From NCBI GenBank assembly GCA_040223615.1, contig JAVKFY010000019.1, forward strand, positions 1 to 64,000: a stretch of 64,000 nucleotides of DNA. Reading direction: 5' to 3'. The translations under genes were made by a program, and so were the position numbers. Origin of the DNA: JAVKFY01 sp040223615. GTDB taxonomy: Bacteria; Pseudomonadota; Alphaproteobacteria; GCA-2731375. A model generated the notes under the pieces. The model searched no databases and was not told the origin of the DNA. It saw only the letters and a list, made by a program, of their open reading frames with translations. The number at the start of each line of letters is the position of its first letter. Within the stretch, counting starts at the first letter, position 1. Shown one piece after another: positions 52,497 through 60,753 of this stretch.

Positions 52497-53039
52497 ATGG
52501 ACGATAGTGAAGCTACGAGAAGTACCAAAGATGGCCCACTCTTCGAACAGCTAACAACCAGCGAGAAGATCGGCATCTTGACGACTCACCTGCAGATACA
52601 GGCGAATAATCTCCACTACCTGACTTCAGTGGATCTCAGAGTATTTGGCGGATTCATCGCAATTCAGCTCATTCTCGGGGGGTGGCTTGCCGCCGCTCCG
52701 GATAACGTCGATCTGGTTCTGGCTGCCTGCATCATCGAAATCGACACGGCGCTGACCTACCTTTGCAGCAAGATGTTGCATCATGATCGACGCCGCAGGG
52801 GCGAAGTCGTAAAAACGCTCGACACGACAAACGAAGCTCTAGGCTTGGAGGCAGTCGGCGTTTATCTACCCGGAAAGAAGATCAATCCCGACTACGAATT
52901 CACCCCTTGGCGGTCGATCTATATCAAGGCCATCGGCGTCGCCTACCTCGGAATACTGCTCATTTTCGTCAGAAACTGGATATTCGACGAACAGGATCGG
53001 TTTCTAGTCGTCTACAACTCGATGGGCTCGGTTATGTAG
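52497..53039 (+). CDS. Hypothetical membrane protein, AT-richer than neighbours
   Basis: A 180-residue protein of unrecognised family. Three hydrophobic stretches are likely membrane helices: VFGGFIAIQLILGGWLAA, VDLVLAACIIEIDTALTYL and IYIKAIGVAYLGILLIFV. The N-terminal 45 residues and the central loop HHDRRRRGEVVKTL are cytoplasm-like. The DNA uses more A and T at third positions than the flanking genes and sits next to an AT-rich leader (52440-52480), so recent acquisition is possible. A GGAAGGAAGGC ribosome-binding site precedes ATG 52497. Confidence 0.7.
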   Translation: MDDSEATRSTKDGPLFEQLTTSEKIGILTTHLQIQANNLHYLTSVDLRVFGGFIAIQLILGGWLAAAPDNVDLVLAACIIEIDTALTYLCSKMLHHDRRRRGEVVKTLDTTNEALGLEAVGVYLPGKKINPDYEFTPWRSIYIKAIGVAYLGILLIFVRNWIFDEQDRFLVVYNSMGSVM

Positions 53040-53085
53040 GTAGAGCACATCTCGTGTCGCTACGGCGCTTCGATCGGTTGACGTC

Positions 53086-53541
53086 CTATTCGGGCCGGCC
53101 AGCCATGATGCGCAGCGGGTTGTAGGTCAGCACCGTCTCGCCGTTCTGGTTCACCACCTTGTTCATGGTGCGGACCTTGCCGCGACCCTTGGAGGTGGCG
53201 GAGACCTCGGTGACCTCGAACTCGACGTGGATGGTGTCGCCGGCCCGGGTCGGGCCCTTGATGTCGAGCGTCATGTTCAGGAACGCCAGGCCGGTGTGCT
53301 GCATCGTCGCGTGCACCAGCAACCCTTCGGCGAAGGAATAGACCAGCGCGCCGGGCGCCACGCGGCCCATGTTCGGCGCGTGCTCCCTGAGATATTCCAG
53401 GTCGGTGAACAGCACCTCGGTCATGCCGGTGACGCCGACGAAGTTCACGATGTCGGCCTCGGTCACGGTGCGCCCGATGGTGCGGAATTGGTCGCCGACC
53501 TTGAGGTCGTTCCAGTACAGGCCCAGGCCCAGCATTTTCAT
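53086..53541 (-). CDS. MaoC family dehydratase (module 2)
   Basis: A 151-residue hot-dog-fold protein with VGDQFRTIGRTVTEADIVNFVGVTGMTEVLFTD and the hydratase-like GRVAPGALVYSFAEGLLVHATM segment. It probably hydrates an enoyl-CoA. Its ATG overlaps the stop of the CoA transferase by four bases, so it is the last gene of module 2. It is shorter than the MaoC protein of module 1 and differs in sequence. Confidence 0.88.
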   Translation of the reverse strand: MKMLGLGLYWNDLKVGDQFRTIGRTVTEADIVNFVGVTGMTEVLFTDLEYLREHAPNMGRVAPGALVYSFAEGLLVHATMQHTGLAFLNMTLDIKGPTRAGDTIHVEFEVTEVSATSKGRGKVRTMNKVVNQNGETVLTYNPLRIMAGRPE

Positions 53542-54740
53542 CGGCGCTTCTCCTTCAGCAGCACGCCGTCGCGCTGCAACGTTTCGATCTCGTCGTCGCT
53601 GTAGCCGGCCTCGCGCAGCACCTCGGCCCCGTGCTCGCCGTAGTTCGGCGCCGCCCGGCGGAAACCGCCCGGGGTCTTCGAGAACGTCACCGGCACCTTG
53701 GTGGTGCGCAGCCGGCCCTCGGTCGGGTGGTCGTAGCTGTGGAACATGTCGACGGCCAGCATGTGCGGGTCGGTTTCAAGATCCTCCACCCGGATCACCG
53801 GCGAGGCCGGGATCTGCGCCTCCCGGCAGATCTCCATCCACTCGTCGTTGGTGCGGGTCAGCAGCAGGTCGGCCAGGTAGCCATAGACCTCGTCGACCCG
53901 CTCGATCCGCGTGGTGTGGTCGTGGAATGGCGGCTCGTCGATCTTGTCCGGCGTGCCGACGAGTTCGAACAGCTTGCCCCACTGCTTGTTGGTGTAGGGC
54001 AGCACGCACATGTGGCCGTCCTTGGTCGGGTACGGCTTGCGGTGCGGCGTCATCAGCCGCTGGTAGCCGTAGCCGGCCTTGGGCGGGTCGAACACGTGGC
54101 CGTACTGGCTCTCGACCATCAGCCAGGAGACCATGGTCTCGAACATCGGCACCTCGACGGCCTGGCCCTCGCCGGTGCGGAACTTGTGCACCAGCGCCAT
54201 CGACACCGCCTGGCTGACGGTCAGCCCGATCAGCTTGTCGCAGACCACGGTCGGGACCAGGCGCGGCTCGCCGGTGGTGCGCTCGAACAGGCCGGCCAGG
54301 CCGGACATGCACTGGATCAGGTCGTCATAGGCCGGCCGGTCGGCATAGGGGCCGTCCTTGGCGAAGCCGTAGGCGCCGCAGTAGACGATGTCGTCCTTGA
54401 CCTCACGCACCTGCTCGTAGCCGAAGCCGAGCCGCTCGATGGCGGCCGGGCGCATGTTGTGGATGAACACGTCGGCCGTCGCGATCAGCTTGCGCAGCGC
54501 CTGCTTGCCGGCGTCGGCTTTCAGGTCGAGCGCGATGGCGCGCTTGTTGCGATTGCCGTTGAGGTAGACCGGGCCCATGCCGGGCGTGACGTGAGGGCCG
54601 GCCAGCCGCATCACGTCACCCTCGGGCGCCTCGATCTTGATCACGTCGGCGCCCATGTCGGCCAGCAGCATGGAGCCGTACGGCCCCAGCAGCACGGTCG
54701 TCAGGTCGAGCACACGGATGCCGGCAAGCGGCCCACTCAT
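53538..54740 (-). CDS. CaiB/BaiF family CoA transferase (module 2)
   Basis: A 400-residue family III CoA transferase starting AGIRVLDLTTVLLGPYGSMLLADMGADVIKIE. NRNKRAIALDLKADAGKQAL, the region around GEGQAVEVPMFETMV and TPHRKPYPTKDGHMCVLPY are typical; the catalytic Asp position appears as Glu in VPMFETM, which deserves checking. It transfers CoA between an acyl donor and a carboxylic acid. It lies between the acyl-CoA dehydrogenase and MaoC genes of module 2. Confidence 0.92.
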   Translation of the reverse strand: MSGPLAGIRVLDLTTVLLGPYGSMLLADMGADVIKIEAPEGDVMRLAGPHVTPGMGPVYLNGNRNKRAIALDLKADAGKQALRKLIATADVFIHNMRPAAIERLGFGYEQVREVKDDIVYCGAYGFAKDGPYADRPAYDDLIQCMSGLAGLFERTTGEPRLVPTVVCDKLIGLTVSQAVSMALVHKFRTGEGQAVEVPMFETMVSWLMVESQYGHVFDPPKAGYGYQRLMTPHRKPYPTKDGHMCVLPYTNKQWGKLFELVGTPDKIDEPPFHDHTTRIERVDEVYGYLADLLLTRTNDEWMEICREAQIPASPVIRVEDLETDPHMLAVDMFHSYDHPTEGRLRTTKVPVTFSKTPGGFRRAAPNYGEHGAEVLREAGYSDDEIETLQRDGVLLKEKRR

Positions 54741-54768
54741 ACAAAGTCCTCCAGTTGGTTCCTGCCGC

Positions 54769-55935
54769 TCAGTACGAGCGCGGCAGTTCGAGCACGCGTT
54801 CGGAAATGTAGTTCAGCACCATCTCGCGGCTGACCGGCGCCAGCCGGGTCAGGAAGCCTTCGCGCAGGTAGCGCTCGACGTGGAACTCCTTGGCGTAGCC
54901 CATGCCGCCGTGCGTCATCACCGCGCGCTCGCAGGCATGGAAGCAGGCCTCGGCCGCGAGATATTTCGCCGCGTTGGCCTCCGCGCCGCAGGGCTTGCCG
55001 GCGTCGTACAGCGCGGCGCCCTTGAAGGCCATCAGGTTGGACGCCTCCAGTTCGGCCCAGGCCTCCGCCAGCGGATGCGCGATGGACTGGTTCTGGCCGA
55101 TCGGGCGGCCGAACACGACGCGCTCCTTGGCGTAGTTGACGGCGCGGTCAAGCGCCAGGCGGCCGATGCCGACGGCTTCGGCCGCGATCATGATGCGCTC
55201 CGGGTTCAGGCCATGCAGCAGGTATTCGAAGCCCTTGCCCTCCTCGCCGATCAGGTCCTCGTCGGGCACCGGCAGGCCGTCGATGAACACCGAGTTGGAG
55301 TCGACGGCCTTGCGGCCCATCTTTTCGATCTCCTGCACCTCGACATAGTCGCGGTTGAAGTCGGTGTAGAACAGCGACAGGCCCTGGGTGCCTTTCCTGG
55401 TCTTCTCGCGCGGCGTGGTGCGGGCCAGCAGCAGGATCTTGTTGGCCGACTGCGCGGTGGAGGTCCAGATCTTGCGGCCGTTGACCACCCAGCCGGCGTT
55501 GGTCTTCTCCGCCCTGGTCTCGATCGACGAGGTGTCGAGGCCGGCATTGGGCTCGGTGACGCCAAAGCAGGTGCGGTCCTTGCCGGCGATCAGCGGCGGC
55601 AGGAAGCGCTGGCGCTGCTCCTCGGTGCCGTGCACCACGATCGGGTTCGGGCCGAACAGGTTGATGTGGACCGAGGAGGCCGCCGCCATGGCGCCGCCGG
55701 ACTGCGCGATGGTCTGCATCATCAGCGCCGCCTCGGTCACGCCGAGCCCGGCGCCGCCATATTCCGGCGGCATGGCGATGCCGAGCCAGCCGTCGTTGGC
55801 CAGGTCGGCGACGAAATCGTCCGGGAAGCCGCCGTGGCGGTCGCGCTCCAGCCAGTAGTCGTCGGTGTACTTGCCGCACAGGCGGGCGATGCTGTCGCGG
55901 ATCGCCTCCTGCTCCTCGGTAAACTGGAAGTCCAT
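54769..55935 (-). CDS. Acyl-CoA dehydrogenase (module 2)
   Basis: A 388-residue acyl-CoA dehydrogenase. FGVTEPNAGLDTSSIETRA is the FAD-binding block, GRKIWTSTAQSANKILLLART the next strand, and MTHGGMGYAKEFHVERYLRE the C-terminal helix. Its substrate is unknown. The start ATG 55935 is preceded by AGGGTGACG; a GTG six bases upstream is in frame. It is the first gene of module 2. Confidence 0.92.
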   Translation of the reverse strand: MDFQFTEEQEAIRDSIARLCGKYTDDYWLERDRHGGFPDDFVADLANDGWLGIAMPPEYGGAGLGVTEAALMMQTIAQSGGAMAAASSVHINLFGPNPIVVHGTEEQRQRFLPPLIAGKDRTCFGVTEPNAGLDTSSIETRAEKTNAGWVVNGRKIWTSTAQSANKILLLARTTPREKTRKGTQGLSLFYTDFNRDYVEVQEIEKMGRKAVDSNSVFIDGLPVPDEDLIGEEGKGFEYLLHGLNPERIMIAAEAVGIGRLALDRAVNYAKERVVFGRPIGQNQSIAHPLAEAWAELEASNLMAFKGAALYDAGKPCGAEANAAKYLAAEACFHACERAVMTHGGMGYAKEFHVERYLREGFLTRLAPVSREMVLNYISERVLELPRSY

Positions 55936-56079
55936 CGTCACCCTATTTGTTCACTGCCGTACAATCCTAGCGCGCCCGGCCGCCGTTGGCACCGGCCGTC
56001 GGATAACTGTGCGTGGCGGCGGTCGCGCCTCGACGCAGCGATCTTGACCGCGCCGGGTGGAGACACGACATTCACGGCC

Positions 56080-56646
56080 ATGGATCAGACATTGCAACTG
56101 CTTCTCACTCGTCGGTCCGTCACCGCCAAGGCGATGACCGAGCCAGGCCCGGACGACGAGACGCTGAACACCATCCTGACCGCCGCGATCCGGGTACCGG
56201 ACCACGGCAAGCTGGGACCGTGGCGCTTCATCCTGATCCGCGGCGAGGCGCGCAACAAACTCGGCGAGGTGCTGGTCGACGCCTTCAAGAAGGCGAACCC
56301 CGCGGCCGAACACGCGACCCTGGACTACGAGCGCAACCGGTTCATGCGCGCGCCGGTGATCGTCGGCGTGGTCAGCCGCGTCACCCCGGCGCACAAGATC
56401 CCGGAGTGGGAGCAGCTGCTGTCGGTCGGCGCGGTGTGTCAGAACATGCTGGTCGCCGCGCACGCCGCCGGCTTCGTGGCACAGTGGCTGACCGAATGGT
56501 ACAGCTACGACGCCACCGTAGCCGCCGCGCTGGGGCTGGGCGAGAACGAACGCATGGCCGGCTTCATCTACATCGCCAGCCCGGTCGAACCACCGAAAGA
56601 CCGCGTCCGCCCGACCCTGCCGGACGTGCTGAGCGAGTACTCCTGA
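56080..56646 (+). CDS. Nitroreductase family protein
   Basis: A 188-residue FMN-dependent nitroreductase-fold protein. RRSVTAKAMTEPGPDDE is the phosphate/FMN-binding start, and AAIRVPDHGKLGPWRFILIRG matches the RutE/YdjA subgroup. It may reduce nitro compounds or enones with NAD(P)H. I use ATG 56080; the longer frame upstream is a shadow of the opposite-strand acyl-CoA dehydrogenase. Confidence 0.9.
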   Translation: MDQTLQLLLTRRSVTAKAMTEPGPDDETLNTILTAAIRVPDHGKLGPWRFILIRGEARNKLGEVLVDAFKKANPAAEHATLDYERNRFMRAPVIVGVVSRVTPAHKIPEWEQLLSVGAVCQNMLVAAHAAGFVAQWLTEWYSYDATVAAALGLGENERMAGFIYIASPVEPPKDRVRPTLPDVLSEYS

Positions 56647-56731
56647 CGACGTAGCCTGGATCGCGCGCAGCGAAATCCGGGACCGAGCGCGACGTCGGGC
56701 CTCGCCCGAATTGCGCCGCGCGCCCTCCAGG

Positions 56732-57451
56732 CTACAGGTCGAGGGAAGCCCCGCCCCTGAGCACGGCATCCGCCGCCACGGTGTTGCGGCCGTCGGCTTC
56801 GTGCAGCACGAGGCCGGGGCGCATGGTCAGGCGGGCATTCGAATCCTTCACCTTGCGCACCAGGACCGTCTTCGACGGCTTGCCGGCGCGCGGCCAAAGC
56901 GGGAAGACGGTCACGCCACCCTCCAGTGCGGCGAGGATCGCCGGCAGGCGTTCCATCCGGTGCACCAGCGTCAGGGTGCCGCCCGGCCTGAGCGCGGCGA
57001 CGCAGAAGCGCAGCCAGTCGGCCAGCGGTACCTCGGCCTCGGTGCGCGCGGCGCGGCGGGCGGCATCTGTCGCGCCCGGCGAACTGTGCGCCGCGAAGTA
57101 CGGCGGGTTGGTCACCACCGAGTCGAAATGATGCATCGGTACCGGCCGCTCGCGCAGGTCGCCGGCCACGACCTCGACCCGTCCGGCTAGGTCGTTGGCG
57201 GCGGCGTTGTCGCGCGCCAGAGCGGCGGCCTCGGCGTCGCGTTCCAGCAAGGTCACCCGGGCGTCGGCCAGGCGCTTGGCCAGGCACAGGCCGACGGTGC
57301 CGACCCCGGCGCCGACGTCGAGCACCTTGCCGCCGGTGCCGGCCGCCGCCAGCAGCACCGAGTCGGCGCCGGTACGGTAGCCATGGCGCGGCTGTTCAAC
57401 GCGCAATCGCCCGCCGAGCAGCCGGTCGATGGTGGTTTCAGGTCTGCCCAA
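56732..57451 (-). CDS. trmN: Class I SAM methyltransferase, tRNA1(Val) N6-adenine methyltransferase-like
   Basis: A 239-residue SAM-dependent methyltransferase. The SAM motif LDVGAGVGTVGLCLA and the N6-adenine motif TNPPYFA identify the TrmN6/YfiC group, which methylates A37 of tRNA1-Val. The start is a TTG at 57451 that overlaps the DUF2007 gene by 14 bases. Other N6-adenine methyltransferase functions cannot be excluded. Confidence 0.85.
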   Translation of the reverse strand: MGRPETTIDRLLGGRLRVEQPRHGYRTGADSVLLAAAGTGGKVLDVGAGVGTVGLCLAKRLADARVTLLERDAEAAALARDNAAANDLAGRVEVVAGDLRERPVPMHHFDSVVTNPPYFAAHSSPGATDAARRAARTEAEVPLADWLRFCVAALRPGGTLTLVHRMERLPAILAALEGGVTVFPLWPRAGKPSKTVLVRKVKDSNARLTMRPGLVLHEADGRNTVAADAVLRGGASLDL

Positions 57452-57656
57452 CGCCCAGGTCCGCCTCGCGCAGCACCTGCTTGGCGGCCGCCTCGTCGTC
57501 GCGCAGCACCATCAGGCGGCGCTGGATCGCGTTGATCGAGCCTTCGAGCACCGACGTATGCCCGTCGAGCAGCACCGCCTCGATGCCGGCATCCTTGAGC
57601 AGCGCCTGGACGTAGGACAGCAGCACCGGATCGTTGCTCCTGAACAGCTCGACCAT
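57438..57656 (-). CDS. DUF2007 family small protein
   Basis: A 72-residue protein starting VELFRSNDPVLLSYVQALLKDAGIEAVLLDG, the DUF2007 'putative signal transducing' fold. Family function is unknown. The ATG at 57656 follows GGGGAGCCGG; an in-frame ATG at 57683 lacks a ribosome-binding site. It overlaps the methyltransferase gene and is divergent from the polyprenyl synthase. Confidence 0.85.
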   Translation of the reverse strand: MVELFRSNDPVLLSYVQALLKDAGIEAVLLDGHTSVLEGSINAIQRRLMVLRDDEAAAKQVLREADLGVGQT

Positions 57657-57774
57657 CCGGCTCCCCGCTCCTTCTTGCGACATTTGGTCGCAACGAGCGA
57701 CCGCCCCTCGCTTTTATGCTCCGGCGCGACAAGTCGGGTCAATGACGGCCCAGCAATGCGAGGGGATAGCCGCC

Positions 57775-58797
57775 GTGGCCGATGTCGTGCCGTTGAAACC
57801 TGACCAGGCGAAGGCGCCGGTGCCATCCATCGACCGCCTGCTGAAGCTGGCCGGCGAGGACATCGGTAAGGTCAACCAGGTGATCGTCACCCGCATGGAC
57901 AGCCGGGTGGCGCTGATCCCGACGCTGGCCGGGCACATCATCGCCGCCGGCGGCAAGCGGTTGCGGCCGCTGCTCACCCTGGCCGCGGCCCGGCTGGTCG
58001 GCTATCGCGGCGAGCGCCACATCAAGCTGGCGGCCTGCGTCGAGTTCATTCACACCGCCACGCTGCTGCACGACGACGTGGTCGACGAGAGCGACCTGCG
58101 GCGCGGCAACGCCACCGCCAACGTGCTGTGGGGCAACCAGGCCAGCGTGCTGGTCGGCGACTTCCTGTTCACCCGCTCGTTCCAGCTCATGGTCGAGGAC
58201 GGCAGCCTGGAGGTGCTGAACATCCTGGCCAACGCGTCGGCCGTGATCGCCGAGGGCGAGGTGCAGCAACTGCAGATCTCCAACAACACGGCGACCACCG
58301 AGGACGCCTACCTGGAGGTCATCACCTCGAAGACCGCGGCGCTGTTCGCGGCGGCCTGCGAGATCGGCGCCGTGGTCGCCGGGCGGCCGGACTCGGAGCA
58401 GGTGGCGCTGGCCAGCTTCGGCAAGAATCTCGGCATCGCCTTCCAGCTGGTCGACGACGCGCTGGACTACGCGGCGCGCCAGGAGGAGCTCGGCAAGTCG
58501 ATCGGCGACGACTTCCGCGAGGGCAAGATCACCCTGCCGGTGGTGCTGGCCTTCCGGCGCGGCAGCGACGAGGACCGCGCCTTCCTGCGCCGGTGTCTCG
58601 AAGACGGCGCGCAGGGCCCGGACGACCTGCAGCGCGCGATCGAGATGTTCGAGCGGCTCGGCGCGCTGGACGACACCATCGAGCGCGCCCGCCACTACGG
58701 CGCCATGGCGCGCGACGCGCTCGGCATCTTCCCGCAGAACGAAGCCAAGCAGGCGCTGATCGACGTCGTCGAGTTCTGCATCGCCCGGGCGCACTGA
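57775..58797 (+). CDS. ispB: Polyprenyl (octaprenyl) diphosphate synthase
   Basis: A trans-polyprenyl diphosphate synthase of about 340 residues. The first Asp-rich motif is LLHDDVVDESD and the second FQLVDDALDY; GGKRLRPLL and GEVQQLQ are typical. It makes the side chain of ubiquinone. I place the start at a GTG (57775) after AGGGGATAG, giving VADVVPLKPDQ, which fits related proteins. The ATG at 57742 is an in-frame alternative. Chain length (octa- against deca-) cannot be read from the sequence. Confidence 0.92.
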   Translation: MADVVPLKPDQAKAPVPSIDRLLKLAGEDIGKVNQVIVTRMDSRVALIPTLAGHIIAAGGKRLRPLLTLAAARLVGYRGERHIKLAACVEFIHTATLLHDDVVDESDLRRGNATANVLWGNQASVLVGDFLFTRSFQLMVEDGSLEVLNILANASAVIAEGEVQQLQISNNTATTEDAYLEVITSKTAALFAAACEIGAVVAGRPDSEQVALASFGKNLGIAFQLVDDALDYAARQEELGKSIGDDFREGKITLPVVLAFRRGSDEDRAFLRRCLEDGAQGPDDLQRAIEMFERLGALDDTIERARHYGAMARDALGIFPQNEAKQALIDVVEFCIARAH

Positions 58798-58818
58798 GGC
58801 GCGGGCAAGCTGGCGCAC

Positions 58819-58836
58819 GTTCCGCTTTCGCGGAAC
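58819..58836. terminator. Hairpin between convergent genes
   Basis: GTTCCGC-TTTC-GCGGAAC is a perfect 7-bp stem between the end of the polyprenyl synthase gene and the convergent hypothetical gene. It lacks a T-tract, so factor-dependent termination or an mRNA-stability role is as likely. The surrounding sequence, through CGGCACC, resembles 25068-25090. Confidence 0.5.
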
Positions 58837-58861
58837 CGGCACCGGCCAAACATGAAACGCT

Positions 58862-59170
58862 TCAGTCGTCGAGACCGCCGATCAGGCGCTTGATGTACTG
58901 CACGGCCTGGTTGGAGAGGTCCTGGCTGTCGTCGGCCTTGTTCTCAAGTTCGTCTTCGAGCAGGTCGACCAGCGCGCGGTAGACGCCCTTCTTGCGCCGC
59001 GAGTATTGCGACAGCATCAGGTCGACACGAAGCCGCTCGACCAGGCCGCGCATCTGCGGCGCATCCAGGCGCATGCCCTCGTTGATCGACCGGCGGATAT
59101 TCTCGAAGACCTTCTCGACCTTCTGGTCGTCGATCTCGGCCTTGCTGCGATTGGCTTTCGGGGTGCTCAT
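58862..59170 (-). CDS. Hypothetical protein, helical and charged
   Basis: A 102-residue protein of unrecognised family. The sequence is mostly charged helix, with VFENIRRSINEGMRLDAPQMRGLVERLRVDLM and a C-terminal VYRALVDLLEDELENK. It has no membrane segment or signal. I use ATG 59170, preceded by GGAGCGGTCG; an in-frame ATG lies at 59182. It is in tandem with the SET-domain gene and may be co-transcribed with it. Confidence 0.75.
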   Translation of the reverse strand: MSTPKANRSKAEIDDQKVEKVFENIRRSINEGMRLDAPQMRGLVERLRVDLMLSQYSRRKKGVYRALVDLLEDELENKADDSQDLSNQAVQYIKRLIGGLDD

Positions 59171-59234
59171 CGACCGCTCCATGCCCGCCGCGGACGCGGG
59201 CAGGCGATGTTACAGCGGACGCCCTGGCGCAACG

Positions 59235-59630
59235 CTATGGTTTCGCGCACCTGGCGCACCTGCAGCCGACCGGCTTGATGTAGGCGTCGAAATACTCCTT
59301 GCCGTAATTGTAGGTGATCTCGTCGCCGGGCCGGATGCGCCGGATCGCCTCGATGAAGATCTTGTTCTTCTTCTCGTCGTGCACGGCCTGGGCGTTCGGC
59401 TTGCAGGCATGGTTGATGTAGCGCGCCAGGTTGGAGCGCGGCGAGCCATCGATGGTCTTCCTGTCGTCGAGCCGGAACAGGTAGCGGTTCGGGTTCTCGT
59501 CGGCCTCGTCGTTGCTGATCCGAGGGCCGGTATACTCGATCACCGTGTCGCCCTTCCGGTAGTCGCGGCAGGCCCGCAGGCCCAAGCCGGCCGACGAGCG
59601 GAACACTTTGAAGTCACGTGCCTTCGCCAT
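59235..59630 (-). CDS. SET-domain protein (putative protein lysine methyltransferase)
   Basis: A 131-residue SET-domain protein. The SET core is GLRACRDYRKGDTVIEYTG, then the NLARYINHACKPNA motif (NHxCxPN) and DEITYNYGKEYFDAY (ELxxDY-like). A post-SET CRCARC cysteine cluster ends the protein. SAM-dependent methylation of a protein lysine is the family activity; the bacterial target is unknown. ATG 59630 has AAGG upstream; an alternative ATG lies at 59648. Confidence 0.88.
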   Translation of the reverse strand: MAKARDFKVFRSSAGLGLRACRDYRKGDTVIEYTGPRISNDEADENPNRYLFRLDDRKTIDGSPRSNLARYINHACKPNAQAVHDEKKNKIFIEAIRRIRPGDEITYNYGKEYFDAYIKPVGCRCARCAKP

Positions 59631-59691
59631 CGCGGCGACCTTCACCATTGCGGGCCGCGCGGCCCTTCGCTATAAGCGCAACCCGGATCGG

Positions 59692-59768
59692 CGGAGTGTA
59701 GCTCAGCCTGGTAGAGCACTGTCTTCGGGAGGCAGGGGTCGGAGGTTCGAATCCTCTCACTCCGACCA
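59692..59768 (+). tRNA. tRNA-Pro (CGG anticodon)
   Basis: A 77-base cloverleaf. The acceptor stem CGGAGTG pairs with CACTCCG, followed by A and an encoded CCA. The D-arm GCTCAGCCTGGTAGAGC, anticodon stem CTGTC/GGCAG with loop TTCGGGA (anticodon CGG, reading CCG), and T-arm GGAGGTTCGAATCCTC are all intact. It reads a proline codon common in high-GC genomes. It lies between the SET-domain gene and the DUF1653 gene. Confidence 0.95.
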
Positions 59769-59828
59769 TCGATCCAAGGGGTTAGAGGTTCCCGGCCTCG
59801 CCCGCCCCAACTCCGGCACCTGCCAGAC

Positions 59829-60023
59829 CTACTCGGCCAGCGGCTCGAAGCGCGGCCGGCCGTCGGGCAGCGTCTCGTGGAACATCGCCGCCGGACGCAG
59901 CCAGACCCGGCCGTCGTCCGGCTCGCAGCGATAGACCACGAACGCCTCCTCGGTCTCGGTATGGCGGGCGAGCGGGTACAGCACCCGGTAGAGACTGCCC
60001 TTGTAGTGCCGGTAGAGGCTCAT
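59829..60023 (-). CDS. DUF1653 family small protein
   Basis: A 64-residue protein with the DUF1653 pattern YRHYKGSLYRVLYPLARHTETEEAFVVYR and VWLRPAAMFHET. It resembles small SH3-like fold proteins of unknown function. A GGCGGG site precedes the ATG. Confidence 0.88.
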   Translation of the reverse strand: MSLYRHYKGSLYRVLYPLARHTETEEAFVVYRCEPDDGRVWLRPAAMFHETLPDGRPRFEPLAE

Positions 60024-60048
60024 CCCGCCGTGCCCGAGGCCTGCGCGG

Positions 60049-60753
60049 TCAGGACAGCAGCCAGCCGCCGTCGACGTCGACCGTGGTGCCGGTGACGAAG
60101 TCGTTCTGGATCACGAACAGGATGCCCTGCGCGACCTCGTCGGCCTGGCCGGCGCGCTTGATCAGGTGGTTGGCGGAGCCGGTCTCATAGAACTTGCGGC
60201 GCTCCTCGCCCTGCAGCGACATCATCGGCGTATCGATCAGGCCGGGCGAGACCACGTTGATGCGCTTCGGCGCGATCTGCTGCGCAACCGAGCGGGTCAA
60301 CGCCTCGACCGCCGCGCCGACGGCCGACAGCGCGACCTGCGGCGGCTTCGGCCGGCGCGCCGGCGTGCCGCTGACCAGGACGATGGCGCCGTTGTCGGTC
60401 AGGTGCTCGGCGCCGAAGCGCACCACGTTGGCGTAGCCCCAGAGCTTGTCGAACGAGCCCTTGAAGCCGTCCATGTCCATGTCCAGGAACGGGCCGAGCG
60501 CGCGGCCGCCGCCGGTCGCGGCGGAGACCAGGATGTCGTAGGGCGCGCACTCCTTGAACAATGCCGCCAGCGCGTCGCGGTCCAGCGTGTCGCAAGCCTT
60601 CAGCTCGACACCGGCCGGCACGTCGGTCGCCTTCGACGGATCGCGGCTCACCGCGACGACCTTGGCGCCGAGCGCCGCGAGCTGCCTGGTGGTGGCCAGC
60701 CCGATGCCCGAGGTGCCGCCGACAACGATGGCCTTCTTGCCCTTGACGTTCAT
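60049..60753 (-). CDS. SDR-fold protein without the canonical Tyr-Lys pair
   Basis: A 234-residue SDR-like protein with VVGGTSGIGLATT (10-22) as nucleotide site, Ser128 in VLVSGTP, and the C-terminal VSPGLIDTPM. The usual Tyr-x-x-x-Lys is replaced: Leu142 and Gly146 occupy those positions in VALSAVGAAVEAL. Reductase activity by the standard mechanism is therefore doubtful. It may be a non-catalytic NAD(P)-binding protein or use another residue. It belongs to no clear operon. Confidence 0.85.
   Translation of the reverse strand: MNVKGKKAIVVGGTSGIGLATTRQLAALGAKVVAVSRDPSKATDVPAGVELKACDTLDRDALAALFKECAPYDILVSAATGGGRALGPFLDMDMDGFKGSFDKLWGYANVVRFGAEHLTDNGAIVLVSGTPARRPKPPQVALSAVGAAVEALTRSVAQQIAPKRINVVSPGLIDTPMMSLQGEERRKFYETGSANHLIKRAGQADEVAQGILFVIQNDFVTGTTVDVDGGWLLS

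Noticed and set aside
51403..53039. Antibiotic-resistance island
   Set aside because: An ANT(6)-like gene next to an AT-richer gene is suggestive, but there is no integrase, transposase, attachment site or other resistance gene.
54637..56079. Long N-terminal extension of the nitroreductase frame
   Set aside because: The extension is antisense to the acyl-CoA dehydrogenase and CoA transferase genes. The nitroreductase fold starts at 56080.
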